A program made the translations under genes and the position numbers. Below the pieces are notes generated by a model. The model had not been told where the DNA came from. It saw only the letters and a list, made by a program, of their open reading frames with translations, and ran no database searches. From the NCBI GenBank assembly GCA_016706365.1, contig JADJJU010000006.1:248001-312000 (forward strand): 64,000 bases of DNA. Reading direction: 5' to 3'. This document shows, in pieces, positions 20,159 through 29,091 of this stretch. The DNA is from Saprospiraceae bacterium (GTDB taxonomy: Bacteria > Bacteroidota > Bacteroidia > Chitinophagales > Saprospiraceae). How positions within the stretch are numbered: the stretch's first letter is position 1; each line of letters starts with the position of its first letter.

Positions 20159-22588
20159 ATGCAAATAGTTACTCAACGCATAAAAGTTATTTTTCTTTGT
20201 GTAGTAATGTCCTTACTTAGTGTAATTGGCAATGCACAAGGAATTAAAACCAGTCGTATCAGAATCTATCTGGATTCTGTGGGTTCTGAAAAATTACTTC
20301 GATCAGGGCTTGATTTATCACATGCGTTTCATGAAAAGGGTAAATATTTAGAAAGTGATTTTACATCAGGAGAAATTGCTATGTTGGAAAGGGAGAGTAT
20401 TCCATTCAAAGTTCTCATTGATGATGTCACTCAATATTACGTTGAGAGAAGTACTAATCCTGATTTCATTGATGAATTTGCAGTTGTAAGTTCGCGTTCT
20501 GAGGACGAATGTGATCATAACCGCACAAAGATCATTGGTGATCAACCTGTAAATTTTGAACTCGGGTCAATGATTGGTTTTCACAGGTATTTTGAAATCC
20601 TCTCTGAGTTGGATCAAATGAGAGAGATGTATCCTCAGTTTATCACCGAAAAATCGCCTGTTGGCAATTTTCGTACTTTTAAAGGAAGACCAATTTATCA
20701 TCTTGTCATTTCAAATCCAATTCATCAAACCCAGTTACCCAAACCCAAGATTTTATACACAGCCCTTCATCATGCCAGAGAGCCAATTTCTGTCACTCAG
20801 CTTATGTATTTTATGTGGTATGTTCTTGAGAATTATGAAAAGAATGATTTGATAAGATCCATTGTTGATAACTACGAATTGTATTTTATCCCAATTGTGA
20901 ATCCTGATGGTTATGTTTATAATGAAGAAATTGCTCCACAGGGAGGGGGATCTCATAGGAAGAATATCAAATCTTATGAAATATTCAAATTCGGGGTTGA
21001 TTTAAATAGAAACTACCATTATAACTGGGGATTGGATACAATCGGCTCCTCAACGGATCATTCGCATGAAGAATACCGGGGACCATTTTCAGGATCTGAG
21101 TCGGAAGTAAGAGCTGTCATGCATTTATGCGAATCCGTACCCTTTGACATTGCGCTCAATCATCATGCATTTGGAAATGTTTTATTGTACCCCTGGGGAT
21201 TTACGAGGGAGCCCGTGGAAGATATTCGCACTTTTCGAGAATTGGGTCAAGAAATGTTGAGGGATAATTCGATGTTTGCCGGCTTGGTAAACATTAGTAA
21301 AACTATAGGATATTTTACCAATGGATCTTCAGATGACTGGATGTATGGTGAACAGGATATCAAGAATAAAATTTATGCATTTACACCTGAAATTGGTCAG
21401 GTAAATGATGGTTTCTGGCCTCAAATTAACAGGATCATACCATTGTGTAAGGAAATGCTGCATACTAATATTGTTTCAGCGGCCATTCTTGGTAATTACG
21501 CCCTTCTTAGTGATGATGGACCTGATTATGCTCATGATCTGAATTATAAATTCCCATTCAATATCAAGAGATTGGGACTTAAAGGAGGGACCTTCAAAGT
21601 ATCTATTAAGGCAGTCAGTCCGAATATTGTATCTGTGGATCCACAAAAAACAATCGTACTTGAAATGCATGAATCCAAAATTGGAGAAATTGGACTTTAT
21701 TTAAGCAATACCATTCAAGATTTTGATGAAATAAAGTTTGTAGTTGAGCTTGATAATGGCTTATATATTAACAGAGATACTATAACAAAGATATTCTTAT
21801 CAGAGGCTCGGGAAATCTTTGCGGACAATGCTGGAAACCTTGATAACTGGAATCTGGACAATTCCGGTTATTGGCAATTGAATGATGAGGATGCATTCAG
21901 TGCACCTTTTTCTTTTTCACATACAATTGCAGAACCATACAGGTCAGAAGAGAATTCCAGCATGACCCTTAAGGAACCAATTGATCTCAGAAATGCTCAG
22001 GCAGCTTATGTTACATTCAAAACCAAATTCGTAATAGAGCCCAAACACGATTATGCCAATATATCTGCTTCACCGACCGGATTTCAATTTCAGCCTTTGT
22101 GCGGGAAGAGGAGTAAACTATCATTGAAAACCGGTAAGCCGGTATATGATGGGTTTAAATATAATTGGGTTATTGAGACTGTTGATCTGAAAGATTATTT
22201 GGGATCAGAGATATATTTGAGAATTGCCTTTGAAGCTGATGATGAGGCTGAATTTGAGGGCTTATCTTTTGATGATTTTAGAGTTATTGTGGTGAATGAT
22301 CCATTATTAGACTCTGAAGAGGCTGATACACAGAAAGCTGATTTTGTAATCTTTCCCAATCCTTCATCCGGGCAATTATTTTACCGGCTTCAACATACAC
22401 TATCAGGGTCTGAGGTTTACCGCTTAAGGATTTATAATATGGTTGGTCAATTGGTGCATTCTGAGAATGTTCAAGCAGGGACCAACCAAAGTAGATTATT
22501 TAGTCCAGTATTGAACCCCGGAATTTATACATACCAATTGATGGGGGAGCATACAATCCTGAGTTCCGGTAAATTTATTATTCGATAA
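20159..22588 (+). CDS. Secreted M14 zinc carboxypeptidase with T9SS sorting domain
   Basis: 809 residues, uninterrupted, and paralogous over its whole length to the gene just upstream. A signal peptide ends near GNAQG (23). The catalytic domain has HHAREP, VNPDGY, DLNRNY, a His in NHHAFGN and TPEIG. A beta-rich module (DLRNAQAAYVTFK, DDFRVIVVND) is followed by a C-terminal Por sorting domain (FPNPSSGQLFY, then GIYTYQLM and GKFIIR). It removes C-terminal residues from peptides outside the cell. The intact copy served as the template for diagnosing the frameshift in its neighbour. Confidence 0.93.
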   Translation: MQIVTQRIKVIFLCVVMSLLSVIGNAQGIKTSRIRIYLDSVGSEKLLRSGLDLSHAFHEKGKYLESDFTSGEIAMLERESIPFKVLIDDVTQYYVERSTNPDFIDEFAVVSSRSEDECDHNRTKIIGDQPVNFELGSMIGFHRYFEILSELDQMREMYPQFITEKSPVGNFRTFKGRPIYHLVISNPIHQTQLPKPKILYTALHHAREPISVTQLMYFMWYVLENYEKNDLIRSIVDNYELYFIPIVNPDGYVYNEEIAPQGGGSHRKNIKSYEIFKFGVDLNRNYHYNWGLDTIGSSTDHSHEEYRGPFSGSESEVRAVMHLCESVPFDIALNHHAFGNVLLYPWGFTREPVEDIRTFRELGQEMLRDNSMFAGLVNISKTIGYFTNGSSDDWMYGEQDIKNKIYAFTPEIGQVNDGFWPQINRIIPLCKEMLHTNIVSAAILGNYALLSDDGPDYAHDLNYKFPFNIKRLGLKGGTFKVSIKAVSPNIVSVDPQKTIVLEMHESKIGEIGLYLSNTIQDFDEIKFVVELDNGLYINRDTITKIFLSEAREIFADNAGNLDNWNLDNSGYWQLNDEDAFSAPFSFSHTIAEPYRSEENSSMTLKEPIDLRNAQAAYVTFKTKFVIEPKHDYANISASPTGFQFQPLCGKRSKLSLKTGKPVYDGFKYNWVIETVDLKDYLGSEIYLRIAFEADDEAEFEGLSFDDFRVIVVNDPLLDSEEADTQKADFVIFPNPSSGQLFYRLQHTLSGSEVYRLRIYNMVGQLVHSENVQAGTNQSRLFSPVLNPGIYTYQLMGEHTILSSGKFIIR

Positions 22589-22601
22589 TTGAATAATAGA
22601 T

Positions 22602-22632
22602 TTTGCAGTATCATTATTAAGTATTACTTTTG
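22602..22632 (+). promoter_or_regulatory. Promoter of the initiator tRNA
   Basis: TTTG (22602-22605), a 19-nt spacer, then TACTTTTG (22625-22632). This is an exact match to the Bacteroidota -33/-7 consensus, placed 12 nt before the mature tRNA. Confidence 0.8.
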
Positions 22633-22643
22633 CAATCCAAATA

Positions 22644-22717
<74 letters not shown>

Positions 22718-22721
22718 AAAG

Positions 22722-22751
22722 AAAAAGCCTTACAGAAATGTAAGGCTTTTT
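22722..22751 (+). terminator. Intrinsic terminator after tRNA-fMet
   Basis: Perfect 13-bp stem (22722-22734 / 22739-22751) with a GAAA tetraloop, ending in a T-run, 6 nt after the tRNA. Confidence 0.92.
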
Positions 22752-22883
22752 GTGTTCTAGGAGGTACCTGCCTTTTTCTTTAAGTGCTAGTATTGTACCA
22801 TTCTACTTCAAGATTTATATATATCTTAAACTTAATCCCTCCAAGTTCTATTACCTTTACTCCACATCATAAAGGACGTTTCT

Positions 22884-24521
22884 ATGGACAATAAAGCCAT
22901 CGCCAATACTTTTCTGGAACTGGGTCAACTTATGGAATTGCATGGGGAATCTCCATTTAAAACTAAAGCCTATCAGAATGCCTATCTCTCTCTGAAAAAA
23001 CTGGGAACTCCTCTCAATGAGCTTAGTGATTCAGAATTGAAAACAATCCCGGGCATAGGATCCGCCATACAGGAAAAGATAAAAGAGCTGCTCGATAAAG
23101 GCAGTTTTAGTGCCATTGAAAAGTATCGGGAAATGACTCCTCCCGGAGTAAGGGAAATCCTTCAGGTCAAAGGACTTGGACCTAAGAAAGTGCAGGCAAT
23201 CTGGAAAGAATTGCAAATAGAATCCATAGGTGAATTGCTCTATGCCTGCCAGGAAAACAGATTGACTTTGCTGGATGGCTTCGGTGCGAAAACACAGGCA
23301 GCTGTAGAACAGAATTTGCAATTCTTCCTGGATAGCCAGGGCTGGTTCCGGTATAAGGATATTTATCTGAAGGCAAATGAACTATTGAGCAAATTACAAA
23401 AATCATTTCCGGGTGAATTATTCACATTTACCGGGGCATTGATCCGGCAGGAGCAAGTCTTGTCCGATATTGAATTGCTTTGTAGTGTCGATGAAATTGT
23501 GCTTACTGCTCATCCTGAAACGGGATTAGTTATCTCTGCAGAAGGTAAACCGGAATATGAAGGAATACCTGTTATCATATACTATTCAGATGGTATTCGC
23601 TGGGGAAATCTGAGTTTGCAACTTTCCAGTTCCGATGATATTTTATCCCGGTTAGGCCTTGATTTGACAGCGGATTCATCTGATGAACTAGCTATTTTTA
23701 GTGCCGCGGGTTTGCCTTTTATTCATCCGGCAAAAAGAAATTCAGTTTTGTTGGAGTATCGCGATATCATGCTCAATGAATCCCTGATAGAGAACAAGGA
23801 TATTAAAGGTGTTTTGCATGCGCACAGTAATTATAGTGATGGATTAAATACGCTGGAAGAAATGGCAGCTTCCTGTATTCAATCCGGATACGAATATCTT
23901 GGCATCACAGATCACTCCAAATCAGCATTCTACGCTCATGGTCTTGAAATTGAACGTGTTTTGCAACAATGGAGGGAAATCGATCAATTAAATGAGCGAT
24001 GGAATGGCTCCTTCAAGATTTTTAAAGGAATAGAATCGGATATTTTGTATGATGGAAGATTAGATTATGAAGATGATATTCTTGAGGGATTTGATTTTGT
24101 AATTGCTTCGATTCACAGTATTCTGAACATGGATGAGGCAAAAGCAACCCAAAGACTAATTACAGCAATTGAAAATCCATATACAAGAATTCTGGGACAC
24201 CCTACTGGCCGATTGTTATTGTCAAGAAAGGGATACCCTATTGACCATATCAAAATCATAGATGCAGCAGCTGCTAATGATGTTGTAATAGAGATTAATG
24301 CCAATCCTCACAGATTGGATCTGGACTGGACCTGGATTCCATATGCAACAAAAAAGGGCCTGAAATTGAGCATAAATCCGGATGCACACAGTATTGGTGG
24401 TATAAGTGATATTGAATGGGGAGTAGCAGCTGCCCAAAAAGGAGGGCTTGAACCAAATCAATGTTTGTGTTGTTTGAGCCTCTTAGAAATTGAAAATTAT
24501 TTCAAAGCAAAACGTCATTAA
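22884..24521 (+). CDS. PolX/PHP family protein with degenerate polymerase palm
   Basis: 545 residues in the order of bacterial PolX: N-terminal helix-hairpin-helix region (IPGIGSAIQEKI, then VKGLGPKKVQAIW), a nucleotidyltransferase-like middle (about 150-280), and a C-terminal PHP domain. The PHP metal motifs look intact: HAHSNYSDG, GITDHS, ASIHS, GHPTGR and NPDAHS. The palm is not: where PolX has GS-x-RR and a DxD pair, this protein reads TGALIRQ and SDIELL. It probably retains PHP nuclease or phosphoesterase activity but not polymerase activity. It is intact and preceded by the tRNA terminator. Confidence 0.88.
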   Translation: MDNKAIANTFLELGQLMELHGESPFKTKAYQNAYLSLKKLGTPLNELSDSELKTIPGIGSAIQEKIKELLDKGSFSAIEKYREMTPPGVREILQVKGLGPKKVQAIWKELQIESIGELLYACQENRLTLLDGFGAKTQAAVEQNLQFFLDSQGWFRYKDIYLKANELLSKLQKSFPGELFTFTGALIRQEQVLSDIELLCSVDEIVLTAHPETGLVISAEGKPEYEGIPVIIYYSDGIRWGNLSLQLSSSDDILSRLGLDLTADSSDELAIFSAAGLPFIHPAKRNSVLLEYRDIMLNESLIENKDIKGVLHAHSNYSDGLNTLEEMAASCIQSGYEYLGITDHSKSAFYAHGLEIERVLQQWREIDQLNERWNGSFKIFKGIESDILYDGRLDYEDDILEGFDFVIASIHSILNMDEAKATQRLITAIENPYTRILGHPTGRLLLSRKGYPIDHIKIIDAAAANDVVIEINANPHRLDLDWTWIPYATKKGLKLSINPDAHSIGGISDIEWGVAAAQKGGLEPNQCLCCLSLLEIENYFKAKRH

Positions 24522-24586
24522 CATTACGTTAAGAAAATTTATTATATTTTTTAACCGGGTTCTGTGACAGTAGTGACGAAATACAT

Positions 24587-24594
24587 TAATTTTG
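24587..24594 (+). promoter_or_regulatory. Candidate -7 box for the DUF1573 lipoprotein
   Basis: TAATTTTG fits TAnnTTTG, 33 nt before the ATG at 24628. Only a poor -33 element lies upstream. Confidence 0.4.
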
Positions 24595-24627
24595 CAACTC
24601 ATTCTTAAAATAAAAAAATTGTCATCA

Positions 24628-25177
24628 ATGAAAAAACAAGGTCTAATACTAGCCAGCGCTTTAATGATGTTTGTTCTAACATTAACAGTTGCTTGCAAAA
24701 GCGACAGTGCCACTGACGCGGAAACTACTGCAGCAGATACTACTGCAACTGCTGTAAACGCTGATCCAAATGCATCAATGACATTGGATCCGAACGCAGC
24801 AACTCCAACAGATGCTGCTGCTGATGCAGTACCAACTGGTCCAACTACAAGCCTGAGTATCACAAACGGATTGGAGCATGATTATGGAACAATAGATGCA
24901 GGTGTTAAAGTAAAACACACCTTCAAGTTCAAAAATACTGGTTCTGAACCATTGGTTATTTCAAATTGCAAAGGTTCTTGCGGATGTACTGTACCAAAAT
25001 GTCCTACTGAGCCTATCGCACCGGGTGGAGAGGGTGAAATTCCGGTAGAATTTGATTCTAAAGGAAAAAAATGGTCCTGATACAAAAACTGTGACTATTA
25101 CAGCTAATACAAATCCTGCTCAAACATTGCTTACTATCAAAGGTAATGTGAAAGGCACTCCTCCTCCAGCACAATAG
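24628..25177 (+). CDS. DUF1573 lipoprotein (frameshifted)
   Basis: About 182 residues after correction. The start at 24628 gives a proper lipoprotein signal (LTLTVACKS). A low-complexity Ala/Thr/Asp linker (about 28-68) is followed by a DUF1573 immunoglobulin-like domain (HDYGTIDAGVKVKHTFKFKN, then SCGCT). The seven-A run at 25065-25071 has one A too many. With six A the frame continues as KNGPDTKTVTITANTNPAQ and ends in TAG at 25175-25177. The function of DUF1573 is unknown; it is very common in Bacteroidota envelope proteins. Confidence 0.88.
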
Positions 25178-25201
25178 TATTGGATTTTTGAAAATATAAA
25201 T

Positions 25202-25230
25202 GAGCCTGTGCAGTTTTACTGTGCAGGCTC
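25202..25230 (+). terminator. Intrinsic terminator after the DUF1573 gene
   Basis: A 12-bp stem (25202-25213 / 25219-25230, two G-U pairs) with loop TTTTA, followed by TCTTATTT. Confidence 0.85.
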
Positions 25231-25246
25231 TCTTATTTAACAGAAT

Positions 25247-26122
25247 ATGATCGCGCGATACCTTTCTCTGGTAAAATTCAGCCACACTATTTTTGCTTTA
25301 CCATTTGCAATGCTTGGCTTTGTGATGGGTATCTCCCGTCCCGGTTCTGATATGTCATGGAAGATTTTCTTTCTTGTATTATTATGTATGGTTACTGCAA
25401 GAAATGCAGCGATGGCTTTCAATCGGTACTCTGATCGAAAATGGGATGCTCTCAATCCCAGAACCGCTATTCGTGAAATTCCCGCCGGAAAGGTATCGTC
25501 TAATTCAGCATTGCTATTTGTGTTTATAAATGCAATCATTTTTATTGCTGCTGCATCACTTATCAATCCATTATGTGGATGGCTCAGTCCGCTTGCATTA
25601 TTAATTGTGTTAGGGTATAGTTATACCAAGAGATTCACAGCTCTATGTCACATTATATTGGGAATAGGATTGGCTTTGGCTCCAGTAGGAGCTTTTATAG
25701 CGGTGACAGGTGAATTTGATTTGCCACCGATTATTCTTGGTTTTGTTGTTTTGTTCTGGGTATCAGGTTTTGATATTATCTATGCACTTCAGGATGAAAC
25801 TTTTGACAAAGAACTTAAGTTGCATTCCATTCCAGCTGCTATCGGCAAGAAAAAAGCTTTGATGGTTTCTAATTTATTGCATGCTTTATGTGCTCTTTTG
25901 ATTGCCATTTTTATCAATTCTATTATTTCCAACTTTGAGATTTCTGGTATTTCTTCAATTATAGGAGCTATTCTATTTGTTTGTTTTTTGGTCTATCAAC
26001 ATACTTTAGTGAAACCAGATAACCTATCCAAAGTGAATCTCGCCTTTGCCACCACCAATGGAATTGCGAGCGTGGTGTTCGGAGCTTGCGTTATTGCAGA
26101 CTTTCTGCTTTTTAGAATTTGA
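25247..26122 (+). CDS. UbiA-family polyprenyltransferase (MqnP-like)
   Basis: 291 residues with about eight transmembrane helices. It has both Asp-rich prenyl-diphosphate motifs: NRYSDRKWD (about 64-72) and DIIYALQDE (about 174-182). The family transfers a polyprenyl chain to an aromatic acceptor. Many Bacteroidota lack ubiquinone and make menaquinone, so a menaquinone-pathway role (futalosine-route MqnP) is more likely than 4-hydroxybenzoate prenylation. That is inference from family knowledge, and no other mqn gene is nearby. Confidence 0.88.
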   Translation: MIARYLSLVKFSHTIFALPFAMLGFVMGISRPGSDMSWKIFFLVLLCMVTARNAAMAFNRYSDRKWDALNPRTAIREIPAGKVSSNSALLFVFINAIIFIAAASLINPLCGWLSPLALLIVLGYSYTKRFTALCHIILGIGLALAPVGAFIAVTGEFDLPPIILGFVVLFWVSGFDIIYALQDETFDKELKLHSIPAAIGKKKALMVSNLLHALCALLIAIFINSIISNFEISGISSIIGAILFVCFLVYQHTLVKPDNLSKVNLAFATTNGIASVVFGACVIADFLLFRI

Positions 26123-26189
26123 CCATAAGTCAAATACCTCCCATATATTACTTATTTAATTGCTGATAATTACCTGAATTCGGCTGTTT

Positions 26190-26228
26190 AATACCTGAAA
26201 TCTGAAATCTGATAACTGAAATCTAAAA
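26190..26228. repeat. CTGAAATCT-rich short repeat
   Basis: Imperfect tandem units (CCTGAAAT, CTGAAATCT, CTGATAACTGAAATCT) in the 127-nt gap between two convergent genes, similar to the repeat at 478-516. Confidence 0.6.
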
Positions 26229-26249
26229 TCGGAATTTATTCACTTCAAT

Positions 26250-28430
26250 CTACTTTTCCTTCCCATACACACTACTTAATCCTGTCTGATAATCTTCATT
26301 TCTTTCAGCAAGTGCCAATTTAACAGTTCCTGTGGAATATTTTCCTTCTCCGAGAAATTCTACCATTTGTTTTACATCCTCCGGCTGATTCATTGTGATC
26401 CATAAGTCCTTTATAATCTTAATTTCTTCTTTGCTTAACCAGGGAGATTTGGGTATCTGGAATCCAAATTCAATCAATTTCGCCATATGCATGTAAACTG
26501 AATTGGCTTGAATACCTTTTAGCTCAGCAACCTGTTCAATGGATTTTCCTTTGATCAGATATTCATAAGTCTCGAGAAAAGTTGAACCACTGACTTTTTT
26601 GATTTTGATATTGCTTGCCTGGATAATGAAATTACGCATGGCACTGGCCAGAATCTCGCCGTGCTGTTCCAGCTTGGCTGCCCCCATGCCGGATATGTGA
26701 GTCATGTGGTATAGACAGACAGGTAGTTTTTTCTTCATGTCCACCAAAGTCACATCTGAAAATAGGGTAGAGGGAGGTATTCCCTGCTTCGCAGCTAATT
26801 CCTTTCTCAATTCTACCAGTTGCATTTGCAACCAGTTTTCAAATGATTCCTGTTTACTAATTTTAGGTTCGGATCTTCTGCCTGCAGTAATTTCAGGTGC
26901 TACATAAGCCGATAATTGTACCTTTTCATTGTCAAAAAGAATCCGTGATGCTTTTTGAGTAAGTTGTAAATGATTGCGGTTGCGAATATCAGGCTCCAGG
27001 TATCCCATTGCCACTAATTGCTGAAAATAGTATTTCCAGTCATCGTATGTTATATCTTTTCCGGCACCAAAGGTCTTGATCTCATTATAGTGATTCTCGA
27101 GTATATATCTTTTATCAGAACCTCTGAGTACATCTATGACTGTTCCTACAGGTTCTTTTTGTCTAAGTCTGCTCACAGCCGATAGGGCTTTTTGAGCCAG
27201 AATGGTGCCATCAAATCGTCTGGGGGGATTTTCGCAGATATCACAATTTCCACAATCTTTGTCAAGTTCTTCATTGAAATAATGCAGGATTATCTTTCTT
27301 CTACAGACGGGTGATTGCGCATATTCTGCAATTCGGTTGAGTTTTTCAAGTTTGATCTCCCTGTTTTCGCTTTCAGCAAACATGTCACGATACATGATGA
27401 AATCTCCCCAGTTAAAAAACATAAAAGTGGATGATTCTAAACCATCTCTTCCTGCTCGGCCAATTTCCTGGTAAAAATGTTCCATGGATTGGGGCGGGCT
27501 ATAATGCACTACAAATCGAACATTGGGCTTATCTATCCCCATTCCGAAGGCAATAGTCGCACAGATGATTCTAATCTCATCTTTTAAAAACTTTTCCTGC
27601 ACATCTGACCTGCTTTTATTGTCCATGCCTGCATGGTACGAAGATGCCTTATACCCCTTCTTACTTAGATCTGCTGCAACTTTCTCTGTCATTTTTCTGG
27701 ACAGACAATATATGATACCTGATTCTCCAATACGTTCAGCAAGGAATCGCTCCAAAACTTTCATTCTTCCGGGTCCCGTGTGAACCTGGAGATGTAGATT
27801 AGGCCTGTCGAATGAAGATATAAATGATGCTGCATCTCTCATGTCCAGTCTCTCCAGAATATCATCCCGGGTCACTTTGTCAGCAGTGGCAGTCAGAGCC
27901 ATCCATGGAATTCCGGGAGGAAGATATTCTTTCAGATTTTTTAATTGAGCATATTCCGGTCTGAAATCATGCCCCCACTGAGAGATACAGTGAGCTTCAT
28001 CTACTGCAATTAAATTAATAGTCAGTTGCTTCAACAAATGAACCATGTCCTGGGATAATATTCGTTCCGGGGACAAATACAATAAATCCAAATCACCTGC
28101 AATGGCTCTTCGAATAATATGGTTTTGTGAACTGATACTTTGAGAAGAATTGATGAATTCTGCATTCACACCATTGGCTTTCAAAGCTTCTACCTGATCC
28201 TTCATCAGGGCGATAAGGGGAGATATTACTACTCCGGTGCCTTTCATGGCAATTGCCGGTATTTGGAAACACAGCGATTTACCACCACCAGTGGGCATCA
28301 ATACAATTGTATTCCTGCCACTAATGACAGTTTCAATTATTTCTGATTGAAGATTTCTGAAGTTGTCGTATCCAAAATATTGTTTGAGTACTGACTGAAT
28401 GGATCTTTCCAATGAGATGCTTGTGGTCAT
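26250..28430 (-). CDS. recQ: ATP-dependent DNA helicase RecQ
   Basis: 726 residues. Superfamily 2 helicase core with Walker A MPTGGGKS (45-52), DEAH in VDEAHCISQWGHDFRPEY, and QEIGRAGRDG. The zinc-binding segment has cysteines in CGNCDICENPP. The RQC winged helix is followed by an HRDC domain (about 520-600) and a C-terminal helix-turn-helix-like extension. It unwinds DNA in recombination and fork repair. The frame is intact and the length is normal for Bacteroidota. Confidence 0.96.
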   Translation of the reverse strand: MTTSISLERSIQSVLKQYFGYDNFRNLQSEIIETVISGRNTIVLMPTGGGKSLCFQIPAIAMKGTGVVISPLIALMKDQVEALKANGVNAEFINSSQSISSQNHIIRRAIAGDLDLLYLSPERILSQDMVHLLKQLTINLIAVDEAHCISQWGHDFRPEYAQLKNLKEYLPPGIPWMALTATADKVTRDDILERLDMRDAASFISSFDRPNLHLQVHTGPGRMKVLERFLAERIGESGIIYCLSRKMTEKVAADLSKKGYKASSYHAGMDNKSRSDVQEKFLKDEIRIICATIAFGMGIDKPNVRFVVHYSPPQSMEHFYQEIGRAGRDGLESSTFMFFNWGDFIMYRDMFAESENREIKLEKLNRIAEYAQSPVCRRKIILHYFNEELDKDCGNCDICENPPRRFDGTILAQKALSAVSRLRQKEPVGTVIDVLRGSDKRYILENHYNEIKTFGAGKDITYDDWKYYFQQLVAMGYLEPDIRNRNHLQLTQKASRILFDNEKVQLSAYVAPEITAGRRSEPKISKQESFENWLQMQLVELRKELAAKQGIPPSTLFSDVTLVDMKKKLPVCLYHMTHISGMGAAKLEQHGEILASAMRNFIIQASNIKIKKVSGSTFLETYEYLIKGKSIEQVAELKGIQANSVYMHMAKLIEFGFQIPKSPWLSKEEIKIIKDLWITMNQPEDVKQMVEFLGEGKYSTGTVKLALAERNEDYQTGLSSVYGKEK

Positions 28431-29091
28431 AAGGCTGAGTTTAAATTGATGAAATGTAAACGAATTACAGTTAAGTCATTCTGTTCCTGATGTTTACTCA
28501 ATTTAAAAAGAGCTTACGAATTTTGACGCGAAATAATATAGGCTATAGATCAGGATATGGATGTAAATATAAGAGCTTCTATTATTTATATCAATGGTTT
28601 TTTATAATAAAGCAGAAATTATCTGAAATCTTAATCATCAGAATAAATATTCGTGCAGTCGATCTTGCTTCATCGCTTTTTATTATCCCACTTTTACTTT
28701 TGCCTTGATGCAAAAGTAACAAAAGATCAAGGCTGTTTAAACTTTCCTTGTTTTCTACGCTGCTCTCCACTCAGCGCATGCAAAGCCGCTCGCTTAAATT
28801 GTTTATTTTAAATACAAGCAATTCCTTTCAATTATAAACTTGGAAAAGCCAAGCTTATTTCTTTGCTCGACTTCTATGCCTGCTTGCTTGTCGTCAAATT
28901 CAAGTTGACAACTTTGTTGCGATCAGCTTGAAAACTACGGAAATTTTAAAAGGCCGAATTAACCAGCCTTAATAACAAGTTTGATTTTTATAAATCTTCA
29001 AACCGTATTATTTATAATTTATTTATTTATTAGAGAATATCTCATTGAAGTTGTTACAATTCCGACCTAGCAAGTTTAACAATTTAACTAT
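28431..29091. other. Long intergenic region with a REP-like palindrome
   Basis: 661 nt without a credible gene. A 72-codon plus-strand frame (28490-28708) has no recognisable features. The right part has a less AT-rich patch (about 28740-28960) and an imperfect palindromic segment (28702-28733). It looks like repeat debris rather than a regulatory region. Confidence 0.5.
28702..28733. repeat. REP-like palindrome GCCTTGAT...ATCAAGGC
   Basis: The 8-nt arms GCCTTGAT (28702-28709) and ATCAAGGC (28726-28733) flank a 16-nt loop containing AAAAGTAACAAAAG. I recall similar elements in many copies in Bacteroidota genomes. Only one copy is seen here. Confidence 0.5.

Noticed and set aside
24483..24863. 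126-codon Ala/Val-rich minus-strand frame
   Set aside because: It is the reverse of the Ala/Thr linker of the DUF1573 lipoprotein and crosses its promoter and start.
28490..28708. 72-codon plus-strand frame after recQ
   Set aside because: Low-complexity Tyr/Ile/Lys-rich product with no family resemblance, in an AT-rich gap with a REP-like palindrome.
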